64,000 nt of DNA, taken from contig CACZCR010000001.1 in NCBI GenBank assembly GCA_902779705.1, positions 186,001-250,000 on the forward strand. Direction: 5' to 3'. A program made the position numbers and the translations under genes. Positions 8,844 through 17,196 of the stretch are shown here, one piece after another (the first letter of the stretch is position 1; every line of letters starts with the position of its first letter). The DNA is from an uncultured Bacteroidales bacterium (lineage in GTDB: Bacteria > Bacteroidota > Bacteroidia > Bacteroidales > Paludibacteraceae). A model generated the notes under the pieces. That model had not been told where the DNA came from, made no database searches, and saw only the letters and a list, made by a program, of their open reading frames with translations.

Positions 8844-9229
8844 GAGAGCAATATAACATAGAAGATTGTATCCCGCAACGTCCTCCTTTTGTGTTTATAG
8901 ACACTATTGAGGAGGTTAGTGAAAACTATGTACGCACTACTTTCTCAGTCAAAGAGAATTGTGTGTTGTTGGACGATGAGAGTCTTTCTATTGCCGGACT
9001 GATGGAAAATGCTGCTCAGACTTGTGCTGCACGCGGAGGTAATCGTATCGGCTATATAGGCGCGGTAAAACAAATCGAGGCTACTCGTCTTCCAAAGATA
9101 GGTGAACAGCTGACTACAGAGGCTCGGGTAATAGAGGAGATTGCCAATATCAGTTTAATGGAGATTGTCACTTTTGTGGATGAGCAACCGATAGCTACTA
9201 CGACACTTAAGATAGCTATTATGGAATAG
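8840..9229 (+). CDS. Hot-dog fold 3-hydroxyacyl-ACP dehydratase (ApeP-like)
   Basis: This 129-residue hot-dog protein would dehydrate 3-hydroxyacyl-ACP to the trans-enoyl form, which in polyene assembly is kept unreduced. The opening IPQRPPFVFIDTI is the block used by ApeP/ApeI-type dehydratases, with Gln where many relatives have His. A helix with GLMENAAQTCAARGG follows. The start is uncertain: GTG 8840 overlaps the upstream TGA by 4 bp, and TTG 8831 is an in-frame alternative. A second, FabZ-like dehydratase is encoded at 13549. Confidence 0.82.
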   Translation: MREQYNIEDCIPQRPPFVFIDTIEEVSENYVRTTFSVKENCVLLDDESLSIAGLMENAAQTCAARGGNRIGYIGAVKQIEATRLPKIGEQLTTEARVIEEIANISLMEIVTFVDEQPIATTTLKIAIME

Positions 9230-9245
9230 TGATGCAAAACAGGAA

Positions 9246-10244
9246 ATGGTGTATTGTGTTGGACATAATATCATATCGCCTTTAGGGAGGGGATCTAAGG
9301 AGAATTATGAATCAGTAAAAGCGGGACGTAGCGGATTGAAGCGTTACGTGAATCGTTTTGCTGATGTAGAGCCATTCTGTGCTTCACTGTTCGATACACC
9401 ACAATCGTTTGTGTCATTGTGTATAGAGAGCATTGAGATGGCGTTGGAGGAATGCCATGGGACAATTATTAATACGCAAGATGCTCAGGCAGTATTTATC
9501 CTAAGTACTACTAAAGGAGATAATCTCGAGTTGTTGAAACCAGCGCAACAGATAGCACATTATTTTGGGAACCCCAATTCTCCTATTGTAGTGAGCAATG
9601 CTTGTACATCAGGTGTCTGTGCGCAGATAATAGCCAAGCGATTGTTAGAAACTGGAATCTATCAGCATGCTATCGTGATAGGTTGTGATTTGCAGACTCG
9701 GTTTATTGTCAGCGGTTTTCAGTCCTTTAAAGCTCTCTCGCCAGATCCTTGCAAGCCTTTCAGCCCAGATAGACAAGGTTTGAATCTTGGTGAAGCTGTG
9801 GCCACAATTATTTATACTCGCGAGCCAGGGGAAGATAATCAGAAGCCGGCCTTTTGGACTTTACAAGCAGGAAGTATACACAACGATGCAAATCATTTGT
9901 CCGCTCCAAGTCGCACGGGCGAAGGAGCCTATCGTTGTCTTATGGACGTTATGGAAGGCTTCTGTCCTGCAGATATAGATCTTGTAGGAGTGCATGGAAC
10001 AGCCACTCTCTATAACGATGATATGGAAGAGATAGCTTTGGAGCGGGCAGGATTGCAGAATGTGCCAAAGAGTGTGCTCAAACCATTTTTGGGGCATACA
10101 ATGGGAGCCGCCGGTGTCCTGGAGACGATTATTTGCGCGATGGCAGCCAAAGATTCAAACAATACGAGTCAAATGCTACAAGTGATAAAGATGCTATCCG
10201 GATTCGGGGGTGTTAATGCAGCCATAAGAATACAATGCGAGTAA
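9246..10244 (+). CDS. Short beta-ketoacyl synthase (second ketosynthase)
   Basis: At 332 residues this is about 70-80 residues shorter than FabF, yet all catalytic residues are present: Cys120 in SNACTSG, His250 in GVHGTATLYNDDMEE and His284 in LKPFLGHTMGAAG. It may perform the first condensation or a specialised step; a chain-length-factor role is less likely because the Cys is retained. The protein lacks part of the usual N-terminal thiolase region: its opening VYCVGHNIISPLG is shortened. It overlaps the next gene by 10 bp. Confidence 0.85.
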   Translation: MVYCVGHNIISPLGRGSKENYESVKAGRSGLKRYVNRFADVEPFCASLFDTPQSFVSLCIESIEMALEECHGTIINTQDAQAVFILSTTKGDNLELLKPAQQIAHYFGNPNSPIVVSNACTSGVCAQIIAKRLLETGIYQHAIVIGCDLQTRFIVSGFQSFKALSPDPCKPFSPDRQGLNLGEAVATIIYTREPGEDNQKPAFWTLQAGSIHNDANHLSAPSRTGEGAYRCLMDVMEGFCPADIDLVGVHGTATLYNDDMEEIALERAGLQNVPKSVLKPFLGHTMGAAGVLETIICAMAAKDSNNTSQMLQVIKMLSGFGGVNAAIRIQCE

Positions 10245-10771
10245 CTCACCAAATAGAAATATCACCCACCTCGGTTGTCTTAGATGGTCAAACGATAGTA
10301 GTGGAGGCGGTAGGCGATGCAATGTTGGTCGAACTATATCGTCGCTATGTATGTGACTACCCGAAGTTCTTTAAGATGGATACATTGTCTCGGCTCGGGT
10401 TTGTTGCAGCAGAGATATTACTTAAAGAAACAAAAGTGGATGCTGTGATATTAGCCAATAGGAGCGCTAGTATCAAGAATGATAATGATTATCTGGCTAC
10501 TATATCTGAGGGCCGCTATTACCCCTCACCTGCGTTGTTTGTTTACACCCTGCCGAACATTGTTACCGGTGAGATAGCCATTCGGCGTCACGTACAAGGT
10601 GAGACATCGTTTTATGTGCTGGATAAGCCTGATGACTTAGATCCTATCATTAGAGCCACAATGTCTAATGACCTCCAGTCGTCAAACTTACAAACCGTCT
10701 TGGCGGGTTGGGTGGAATGTAGTGAACCAAATCGTTTTAATGCAAAATTACAAATCATATGGAACAATTGA
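10235..10771 (+). CDS. Ketosynthase-like protein without catalytic cysteine
   Basis: The 178-residue protein resembles only the N-terminal half of a ketoacyl synthase. ILANRSASIKNDNDYL followed by ALFVYTLPNIVTGEIAIR aligns with the region around the active-site Cys, but that position is not Cys, so it cannot condense. Small proteins like this occur in Bacteroidetes polyene loci next to ketosynthases, and a chain-length-factor-like or scaffolding partner role is an inference. It overlaps both neighbours (10 bp with the synthase, 13 bp with the ACP). The ketosynthase at 11013 carries a similar half-domain as a C-terminal fusion. Confidence 0.68.
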   Translation: MRVTHQIEISPTSVVLDGQTIVVEAVGDAMLVELYRRYVCDYPKFFKMDTLSRLGFVAAEILLKETKVDAVILANRSASIKNDNDYLATISEGRYYPSPALFVYTLPNIVTGEIAIRRHVQGETSFYVLDKPDDLDPIIRATMSNDLQSSNLQTVLAGWVECSEPNRFNAKLQIIWNN

Positions 10772-11016
10772 TTGAACAATTAAAATCACAAATCATTGAA
10801 GCACTGAACTTTGAGGATATGACTCCGGCTGATATTGATGCCGATGCACCCTTGTTTGGCGAGGGATTAGGGTTGGACTCTATTGATGCATTGGAATTGA
10901 TTATGCTTCTGGACCGCGAGTATGGTATCAAGTTGTCTGATCCTAAATCAGGCAAGGCGATATTCCAATCAGTTCGTACTATGGCAGAATATATCCAATC
11001 TAATCGTACTAAATGA
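10759..11016 (+). CDS. Acyl carrier protein (second of two)
   Basis: This 85-residue carrier protein has the phosphopantetheine Ser41 in GLGLDSIDALELIM. Helix boundaries and acidic character are typical, with LLDREYGIKL after the attachment site as in polyketide-type ACPs. It overlaps the ketosynthase-like gene before it and the fused ketosynthase after it (4 bp), so it is probably produced with its condensing partners. Having two ACPs fits loci where one carries the aryl starter and the other the malonyl extender chain. Which does which is not visible. Confidence 0.93.
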   Translation: MEQLIEQLKSQIIEALNFEDMTPADIDADAPLFGEGLGLDSIDALELIMLLDREYGIKLSDPKSGKAIFQSVRTMAEYIQSNRTK

Positions 11017-12737
11017 GAATAGCGATCACCGGCATAGGAATGGTCAGTGCAATCGGGATGAACTGTTCCGAGACCCTGCAGGCATTGCTGAACGAACAGT
11101 CCGGCATTGGCTCTATGCGTGTGTTGAAGAGTGTTCATACTGATTTGCCGGTAGGAGAGGTGCCTTACACCAATACGGAGCTCAAGGCTATGGCCGGTAT
11201 CGACTCCACTGAAGCTGTGCCGCGCAGTTCACTATTGGGTATGCTTGCTGCTCGCGAAGCATTGACTATGGCCAATAGGACATGCGATGCGTTTATCAGT
11301 GGAACAACAGTCGGCGGCATGGACTTAACTGAGCAGCATTGGCTTGACTATGCTGAGGGGCGTGCTATAGAGAATATCTGTTTGCATGAAGCGGGAGAAT
11401 CGACCAACGTTATTGCTCGTCATCTCAAGTCTATCAATCAATCTCCGTTTACTTTCATTGCTACGCCATCTACGGCTTGCTCCTCCGCTCTAAATGCTAT
11501 TATATTGGGAGCTAATATGCTTCGTACTGGTCAAGCAGAGGCGGCTTTGGTAGGTGGGGCAGAGAGCTTGAGCCTATTTCATCTCAATGGTTTTAATACG
11601 CTGATGATTTTGGATCATGAACCATGTCGTCCATTTGATGCTTCTCGTCAGGGACTTAACCTTGGCGAGGGAGCTGGTTATCTTGTATTGGAACCTGAAG
11701 AACGGGCAATAGAGCGCGATGCCCACATATTGGGATATATAAGCGGTTACGCCAACACATGTGATGCATATCACCAGACGGCTTCATCGGAAAACGGTGA
11801 AGGTGCGTATTTGGCAATGCGCGGTGCTTTGCAGATGGCCGGTCTTCAGCCATCGGATATAGACTATGTTAATGCCCACGGTACAGCTACGCAGAATAAT
11901 GATTTAAGCGAATCGTCTGCGTTGATGCGCTTGTATGGTGATTGTATGCCTGCAGTTAGTAGTACCAAGTCTTTCACAGGTCATACTACCTCAGCAAGCG
12001 GAGGGTTGGAAGCTGCTATTTGTGTGCTAGCCATGCAACATGGATTTGTGCCCGCAAATCTACGATGGTCGCAGTCTGCTGAAGGATTGGTTAAACCTGT
12101 AGGACACACGCTTTTCCAGCCTCTGAAGCATGTTATGTGCAATGCTTTTGGTTTTGGAGGTAATGAGAGTGTGTTGGTACTTAGCAAGGAAGGTAGTGAA
12201 CTGATTGAAGGTGGTCTTGTGGAGAAGGTGAAATGTCACGATGTTGAGGTTGCGAATGATATAGATGTCTCTGCTTATGTAAGTGGCGCCGAGGCTCGGC
12301 GTATGACTCCCCAGATGCGATGTGTAGTAGCTGCTGCACGCAAGGCGATTCAAGAGAGTGGGGTGGGGCTTCCTGATGCTATTGTGTGTGCTACGCGTTG
12401 GGGTTGTATGCTCCAATCAATGCGTTTTTTGCAGGATATGATAAGCACTAAAGAGCAACAACTCAAACCAACGCCCTTCATACAATCTACTCATAATACG
12501 ATTGCATCACTCATCTCTATCAGTACGGGCAATCATGGCTACAATGCGACCTATTCTCAAGGGGAGGACTCTTTTGCATGTGCGATGATGGATGTAAGGA
12601 CGCAACTTAGTTTAGGTGTTATAAACACCGCTCTTGTACTAGAGTTTGATGAACGAGTAGAGTCTTGGGATAATGTGCTAAGGTGGATTGGTGAGCAAAC
12701 GTGTAACATAGCTAAAGCGACAATACTAGAACGATGA
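11013..12737 (+). CDS. Ketosynthase fused to a C-terminal ketosynthase-like half-domain
   Basis: Residues 1 to about 395 form a full beta-ketoacyl-ACP synthase with Cys156 in STACSSALNA, His289 in NAHGTATQNND and His324 in SFTGHTTSASGG. Its normal C-terminus FGFGGNESVLVL is followed by a linker and about 160 further residues (from about 415). The tail resembles a truncated synthase (AIVCATRWGCMLQSMRFL, STHNTIASLISIST) and lacks a convincing catalytic Cys. At 574 residues it is much longer than FabF. The tail is similar in kind to the separate protein at 10235-10771. This gives the operon a built-in KS plus KS-like pair, which may act like a ketosynthase/chain-length-factor dimer (inference). 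Confidence 0.85.
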   Translation: MRIAITGIGMVSAIGMNCSETLQALLNEQSGIGSMRVLKSVHTDLPVGEVPYTNTELKAMAGIDSTEAVPRSSLLGMLAAREALTMANRTCDAFISGTTVGGMDLTEQHWLDYAEGRAIENICLHEAGESTNVIARHLKSINQSPFTFIATPSTACSSALNAIILGANMLRTGQAEAALVGGAESLSLFHLNGFNTLMILDHEPCRPFDASRQGLNLGEGAGYLVLEPEERAIERDAHILGYISGYANTCDAYHQTASSENGEGAYLAMRGALQMAGLQPSDIDYVNAHGTATQNNDLSESSALMRLYGDCMPAVSSTKSFTGHTTSASGGLEAAICVLAMQHGFVPANLRWSQSAEGLVKPVGHTLFQPLKHVMCNAFGFGGNESVLVLSKEGSELIEGGLVEKVKCHDVEVANDIDVSAYVSGAEARRMTPQMRCVVAAARKAIQESGVGLPDAIVCATRWGCMLQSMRFLQDMISTKEQQLKPTPFIQSTHNTIASLISISTGNHGYNATYSQGEDSFACAMMDVRTQLSLGVINTALVLEFDERVESWDNVLRWIGEQTCNIAKATILER

Positions 12738-13084
12738 AACTAATACTGTTGGCAATCATTCAGTCTGTTTTTCTGTGTGCAGGACAGATGTTTATGAAAC
12801 TGGCGCTCAAAGTCATGGGACCGGTTTCGTGGACTTGGTCATTTGTCGGCCAGCAACTGACTAATTGGTGGTGGCTGGCATGTGGATTGTCGTTTACTAT
12901 AGCCGGTGTAATGTGGATGTACATTCTAAAGCATTGGTCTTTTTCTCAAGCGTATCCTCTTAGTAGTATGGCATACGTATTTGGTATGGTAGCAGCAATG
13001 TTTGTTTTTCACGAGCAAATAGTTTGGACACAATGGATAGGTATATTGTTTATTATGGCGGGTTGCTATTTAGTAGTGAATTGA
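12734..13084 (+). CDS. Small four-helix EamA/SMR-like membrane transporter subunit
   Basis: The 116-residue protein is almost entirely four hydrophobic helices, with a Gln-rich first helix (QSVFLCAGQMFMKLAL) and an AYPLSSMAYVFGMVAA block typical of EamA/SMR-type proteins. It lacks the Glu in helix 1 that defines classical SMR drug pumps. Small EamA proteins of this type flip lipid-linked intermediates in other pathways, such as the ArnE/ArnF undecaprenyl-aminoarabinose flippase. A role in flipping or exporting the polyene or its precursor is inferred from position. It overlaps the fused ketosynthase by 4 bp. Confidence 0.75.
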   Translation: MKLILLAIIQSVFLCAGQMFMKLALKVMGPVSWTWSFVGQQLTNWWWLACGLSFTIAGVMWMYILKHWSFSQAYPLSSMAYVFGMVAAMFVFHEQIVWTQWIGILFIMAGCYLVVN

Positions 13085-13112
13085 AATACAATTTTTAAAT
13101 TAGGCATAACGA

Positions 13113-13565
13113 ATGATACTTGCTTCTATTTTGGCGACTATATTGAGTTTGACGGCGGATTTTACCCAAACTAAACACACTGTTATGATGTCTGAGCCGC
13201 AAGTCTCAGTGGGGAAACTGACTTTCCGCTCACCGGATTATATTTGCTGGGCATATACAAGCCCTAAGAAGATCACGTGGGAGATGAAAGATGGAAAAGC
13301 CAATGTGAATCCACAAATTCAGCAGTTACTGCGTATGATTGTATCCTCAATTTCTGCGGAGAGTTTTAAAGAGAGCAAGGATTTTGAAGTACAACAAACA
13401 GGCTCTGTGTATACATTAACTCCAAAGAAAAGCGAATACAAACGCGTGTTTCGGTCTGTTCGGATAACGATAGACAGTAGAACCCGCATTGCTAAACGTG
13501 TGGAGATGACAGAAAAAAACGGAGATATAACGATCATTGAATTTACGAATGTTGTTACTAGATAA
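13113..13565 (+). CDS. LolA-like outer-membrane lipid carrier protein
   Basis: The 150-residue protein has a short hydrophobic N-terminus (residues 1-15) that may act as a signal sequence. The LolA-type beta sheet follows: DFTQTKHTVMMSEPQVSVGKLTF, a Trp/Tyr-rich strand YICWAYTSPKKITWEM, and TIDSRTRIAKRVEMTEKNGD. LolA-fold proteins ferry lipoproteins or lipids across the periplasm; aryl polyene loci carry a dedicated copy (ApeL-type) thought to bring the polyene lipid to the outer membrane. It is slightly shorter than housekeeping LolA. Its stop lies inside the next gene's start region. Confidence 0.8.
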   Translation: MILASILATILSLTADFTQTKHTVMMSEPQVSVGKLTFRSPDYICWAYTSPKKITWEMKDGKANVNPQIQQLLRMIVSSISAESFKESKDFEVQQTGSVYTLTPKKSEYKRVFRSVRITIDSRTRIAKRVEMTEKNGDITIIEFTNVVTR

Positions 13566-13908
13566 TTTATATTACGTAGTAAATCGGCATCTTGTGGATG
13601 ACGAGCAGTGGCGAGTAATGATCAAATTTAATACTTCTCATCCGGTTTTTGATGGACATTTTCCGGATCACCCCATTGTGCCTGGTGCTTGTTTGGTACA
13701 GATAGCCCAAGAGTTGACTTCTGTGCTGCGCCAAGAACCGATTAGGTTTGCTAAAATAAGTAATTTGAAATTCCGACAGCCTATTGTACCGAATATGGAG
13801 GTTGTGTTTGTAATACAAGATACCCACTATAAGATTGTAGATAAAACTTTTACTGAAACATATGCGCAATTCAAAGCCACATATATGTGCTCTCATCCCG
13901 ACTTATAA
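13549..13908 (+). CDS. FabZ-like 3-hydroxyacyl-ACP dehydratase (second dehydratase)
   Basis: The 119-residue hot-dog protein has the FabZ-type block HPVFDGHFPDHPIVPG, with catalytic His in GHFP, and a following helix ACLVQIAQEL, so it would dehydrate 3-hydroxyacyl-ACP. It corresponds to the second dehydratase usual in aryl polyene loci. The start is ATG 13549, with an upstream in-frame TTG at 13537; both overlap the LolA-like gene. The end overlaps the 842-residue fusion gene by 47 bp. The expected acidic residue on the central helix is present as Glu in AQEL. Confidence 0.85.
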   Translation: MLLLDNLYYVVNRHLVDDEQWRVMIKFNTSHPVFDGHFPDHPIVPGACLVQIAQELTSVLRQEPIRFAKISNLKFRQPIVPNMEVVFVIQDTHYKIVDKTFTETYAQFKATYMCSHPDL

Positions 13909-16390
13909 TAACGGAGGAACGATAGTCGATGTTGTGCGTCGAGTACATAAACAGATGCATGATATTATCGTCGTAGTGGATGGCTCAACCGATGACACTA
14001 TGACGCAACTCAATGCGCTCGATTTCAAGATAACGATAGTAGAGCACTCTCAAAACCGCGGCAAAGGAAAAGCTTTAGTGTCCGGTTTTTACAAAGCGAA
14101 AGAAATGGGTTTTACGCACGCTTTAACTATTGATGGTGATGGCCAGCATTATCCAGAAGACATCCCGGTCCTATTGCGCGCGTTGGATATTCATTCTGAA
14201 GCTCTTATCGTCGGGAGTAGGCAGTTTTCGGACGAGAATATGGATTCAAAGAGTAAGTTTGCGAATCGATTCTCTAACTTCTGGTTTCGTTTGCAGACAA
14301 CCATCAACTTGCCCGATACTCAGACGGGAATGCGTATATATCCGCTGAATCGCCTCTATGGTCTCAAACTGCTAACCAGCCGATATGAAGCTGAACTCGA
14401 ATTGCTGGTGTTTGCTGCGTGGCGTAACGTGCCTCTTGTGCCCGTGCCCATACGTGTTTACTATCCTCCCAAAGAAGAACGTGTCAGTCATTTTGTGCCT
14501 TGGCGAGATTTTACGCGTATTTCCATACTCAATTGTTTCCTATGCCTTGGTGCGCTACTATTTGGTTATGTTAATATGTATTGGCGCAATGTGATTAGTT
14601 TTGGCTATTTTGGCTTTGTTATGCTGTTTATAGTCAATCCTTACACGATTTTCTATTTTGCTATACATGGTTTTAATGCGAAGTCGAGGAAACGTTATCA
14701 CCGATTTGCGCAGCGTATGGGTAGGCATTTTACAGAAATTATTGCCGACTTGGATTTTACGATAACCGATGGTCAACGTGATCTCACCGGTCCACATTCA
14801 CTCTTTGTTAATCACACTGTTTTGCCGGATACGCAATCGATAGTTGTTTCCAACCATCAGTCATTTATAGATATTGTCTTTTGTCTTAGTCTGTCACCGA
14901 ATTTGGTAATGATTCTCAAAGATTATGTATGGAAGAATCCGTTGTTTTTCTGTGTGGCGCGTGGATTGGATTGTTTTCCTATATCGATGGACGAGAAACA
15001 ACGAGAGGTTAAGGTTAAGCGAATCATGGAAGAGGGGTATTCTTTATTTGTCTTTCCTGAAGGCACGCGCAGTAAGACTGGCGAGATAGGGCGTTTTCAT
15101 AGAGGGGCATTCTATTATGCTGAAAAATATAAATTACCTATTCAGCCGATATTGATTGAGGGCATGAATGACTACGTGTCTAAACGTCAGTTTGTGATCA
15201 AACCAGGTAAGGCGACTCTAACAATTCTGCCCCCTGTCCCATACGAGGACACATCGTTTGGTACTACTTTCAAACGCCGTACCAAATCGTTTGAGATGCA
15301 CTACGATGGGTTGTTACACTCCAATCGCACACGGGTGGCTATAATCGGTGCTGGTGTAGGAGGATTATTCACGGGAGCAATGTTGGCTCAGCGCGGCTAC
15401 GAGGTTACGGTATTAGAGCAATTGCCTGTTTTTGGAGGTGGTTTATACTCCTATGAGCGTAATGGTGAGATATGGGCTACAGGAATGCATGTGGTCTCGG
15501 GAGTTCAGCCTGAAGGCGCAGTGACCAAGGTGTTGGAAGAACTGGGATTACAAATCCATGTGGTCCCCACAACACTAGATAACTCTCCAGCTGAACTCAT
15601 TGGCCATCAAGAATGGGAAGAAAGTCGGGGTGAAATGTTCAGATTTGTGGGAGGATCACAACGATTGGCGAATGACTTGGCAGAGTATATTACGCGTCAT
15701 GGTGGGCGCATATTGCTTTCGCGCCGGGTAGTGAATATATCTCCGGATAGAGACTTGTTTGTGGTTGATGGAGATCGATATGACGCAGTTGTTTCATCGC
15801 TACATCCTAAGCAATTGCTCAAGATTTGTGACATGCAGATCTATCGTCCAGCTACAGTTAAGCGTATACAAACTACACCGGAGACCATGGGCTCATTTAA
15901 AATCTATTTGACATTGAAGCCAGATAGTTTGCCTTATGACAAAGTGACTCATTATATATCTGAACAAAAACTTCTGGTATATACGCCGTGTGCGGAAGAT
16001 GGACAAAAGTTTGCACGCGCAATAGAGACCGTTATGCCTCTTGCATATCAAGAGCTGGCAAGGTGGGCAGCAAATCGCAAGGCGGACTATGCATCATATG
16101 AGGCATATAAGCAGGCCAAAGAACAAGAGGTGATTGCTCTAATTGAGCAGGTCTACCCGACGGTGCGTGAGTGTATCACGTCGGTTTTCTCTTCTACGTC
16201 ACTCACCTATCGTGATGATTATCTATCTCCTGAAGGGGCGATGTTTGGTATGAGCGAAGCTGTGGGCTCGGTACGAACACGACAACATGGATTATATATT
16301 ACAGGTCAGAATGTCTTTCTGCATGGTTTATGTGGAGTGGTAATGACCTCTAAAAAAACTGTAGAAGCCTTATGCGAAGATTACGAATAA
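13862..16390 (+). CDS. Triple-domain fusion: GT2 glycosyltransferase - PlsC-like acyltransferase - FAD oxidoreductase
   Basis: This 842-residue protein fuses three enzymes in one uninterrupted frame. Residues 1 to about 230 are a family 2 glycosyltransferase (ALIPTYNNGGTI, VVVDGSTDD, LTIDGDGQHYPED), followed by hydrophobic segments near 225-275. Residues about 320-470 are a PlsC/LPLAT acyltransferase with HX4D (His332 to Asp337, VSNHQSFIDI) and VFPEGTRSKTG. Residues 491-842 are a flavoprotein of the phytoene desaturase/retinol saturase type, with dinucleotide motif GAGVGG at 496-501, TVLEQLPVFGGG and the C-terminal block ITGQNVFLHGLCGV. The first two parts suit attaching sugar and acyl groups to the pigment lipid. 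The third could introduce or isomerise double bonds. The start overlaps the dehydratase by 47 bp. No frameshift is needed, so the fusion appears genuine in this read. Confidence 0.88.
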   Translation: MRNSKPHICALIPTYNNGGTIVDVVRRVHKQMHDIIVVVDGSTDDTMTQLNALDFKITIVEHSQNRGKGKALVSGFYKAKEMGFTHALTIDGDGQHYPEDIPVLLRALDIHSEALIVGSRQFSDENMDSKSKFANRFSNFWFRLQTTINLPDTQTGMRIYPLNRLYGLKLLTSRYEAELELLVFAAWRNVPLVPVPIRVYYPPKEERVSHFVPWRDFTRISILNCFLCLGALLFGYVNMYWRNVISFGYFGFVMLFIVNPYTIFYFAIHGFNAKSRKRYHRFAQRMGRHFTEIIADLDFTITDGQRDLTGPHSLFVNHTVLPDTQSIVVSNHQSFIDIVFCLSLSPNLVMILKDYVWKNPLFFCVARGLDCFPISMDEKQREVKVKRIMEEGYSLFVFPEGTRSKTGEIGRFHRGAFYYAEKYKLPIQPILIEGMNDYVSKRQFVIKPGKATLTILPPVPYEDTSFGTTFKRRTKSFEMHYDGLLHSNRTRVAIIGAGVGGLFTGAMLAQRGYEVTVLEQLPVFGGGLYSYERNGEIWATGMHVVSGVQPEGAVTKVLEELGLQIHVVPTTLDNSPAELIGHQEWEESRGEMFRFVGGSQRLANDLAEYITRHGGRILLSRRVVNISPDRDLFVVDGDRYDAVVSSLHPKQLLKICDMQIYRPATVKRIQTTPETMGSFKIYLTLKPDSLPYDKVTHYISEQKLLVYTPCAEDGQKFARAIETVMPLAYQELARWAANRKADYASYEAYKQAKEQEVIALIEQVYPTVRECITSVFSSTSLTYRDDYLSPEGAMFGMSEAVGSVRTRQHGLYITGQNVFLHGLCGVVMTSKKTVEALCEDYE

Positions 16391-17196
16391 TATTGTTGTT
16401 ATTTTTGGGATTGCATGTCTTTGTTTGCAGCGCCAAGACTCAACGCTTAACAGCATTCCTTCCAGATAGCGCTCATAATACTGGTATTGCAGTTATTGTT
16501 TGCCCTGGTGGTAGTTATTGCTGGCATGACATGGAGTATGAGGGGCGACAAGTGGCAGAATGGTTACGAGCTAATGGAATTAATGCCTTTGTACTAAAAT
16601 ATCGAGTGGCAAATATTAGTGCTTACTGTGTGGGGTACCGAGTAATTGGACTTGGTAATAAGTACCCGAATATGCTCATTGATGTAGAAGAAGCTTTACA
16701 AAAAGTCTATGAATTATCAGACTCTCTGCATATAGACACCACGCGTATTGGTGTAATGGGTTTTTCTGCGGGAGGACACCTGACTATGATGTCTTATACT
16801 CACAATCGTACTGCCTACAAGCCAGCATTTTTATGTCCTATCTATCCGGTTGTGACGTTCACCCACAAGAAGTACACTCACCAGCGTTCACGACGTGGGG
16901 CATTGGGAGTTTGGGGCCAGTGGAATAGAACTATGCGTGATTCTCTTAGTCTTGAGAGACATATTACTCCTGACTGCCCACCTGTGTTTCTTGTCAATTG
17001 TGTGGATGATCCGGTTGTTAAATACCAGAATTCGGAAATGTTAGACTCGGCACTGACGGCTAATCATGTGCCCCACCGTTATATTCAGTATCGTACCGGA
17101 GGACACGGATTTGGAGCTTCGGACACCAAGGGGACAGAAGAATGCCGGCAATGGAAAAAAGAATTTCTACAATGGATATCGAATTTGAATCAATAA
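16372..17196 (+). CDS. Secreted alpha/beta-hydrolase (esterase/acetyl xylan esterase-like)
   Basis: The 274-residue protein starts with a signal peptide (MRRLRIILLLFLGLHVFVC). An alpha/beta-hydrolase fold follows: oxyanion block VIVCPGGSYCWHDMEYEG, nucleophile Ser132 in MGFSAGGH, Asp in CVDDPVV and His in TGGHGFGAS. This pattern is typical of BD-FAE/axe-type esterases. In this operon it may act on the polyene lipid or its anchor in the periplasm; that is an inference from location. It is not the hot-dog thioesterase often found in aryl polyene loci. It overlaps the triple fusion by 19 bp and the ligase by up to 55 bp. Confidence 0.83.
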   Translation: MRRLRIILLLFLGLHVFVCSAKTQRLTAFLPDSAHNTGIAVIVCPGGSYCWHDMEYEGRQVAEWLRANGINAFVLKYRVANISAYCVGYRVIGLGNKYPNMLIDVEEALQKVYELSDSLHIDTTRIGVMGFSAGGHLTMMSYTHNRTAYKPAFLCPIYPVVTFTHKKYTHQRSRRGALGVWGQWNRTMRDSLSLERHITPDCPPVFLVNCVDDPVVKYQNSEMLDSALTANHVPHRYIQYRTGGHGFGASDTKGTEECRQWKKEFLQWISNLNQ

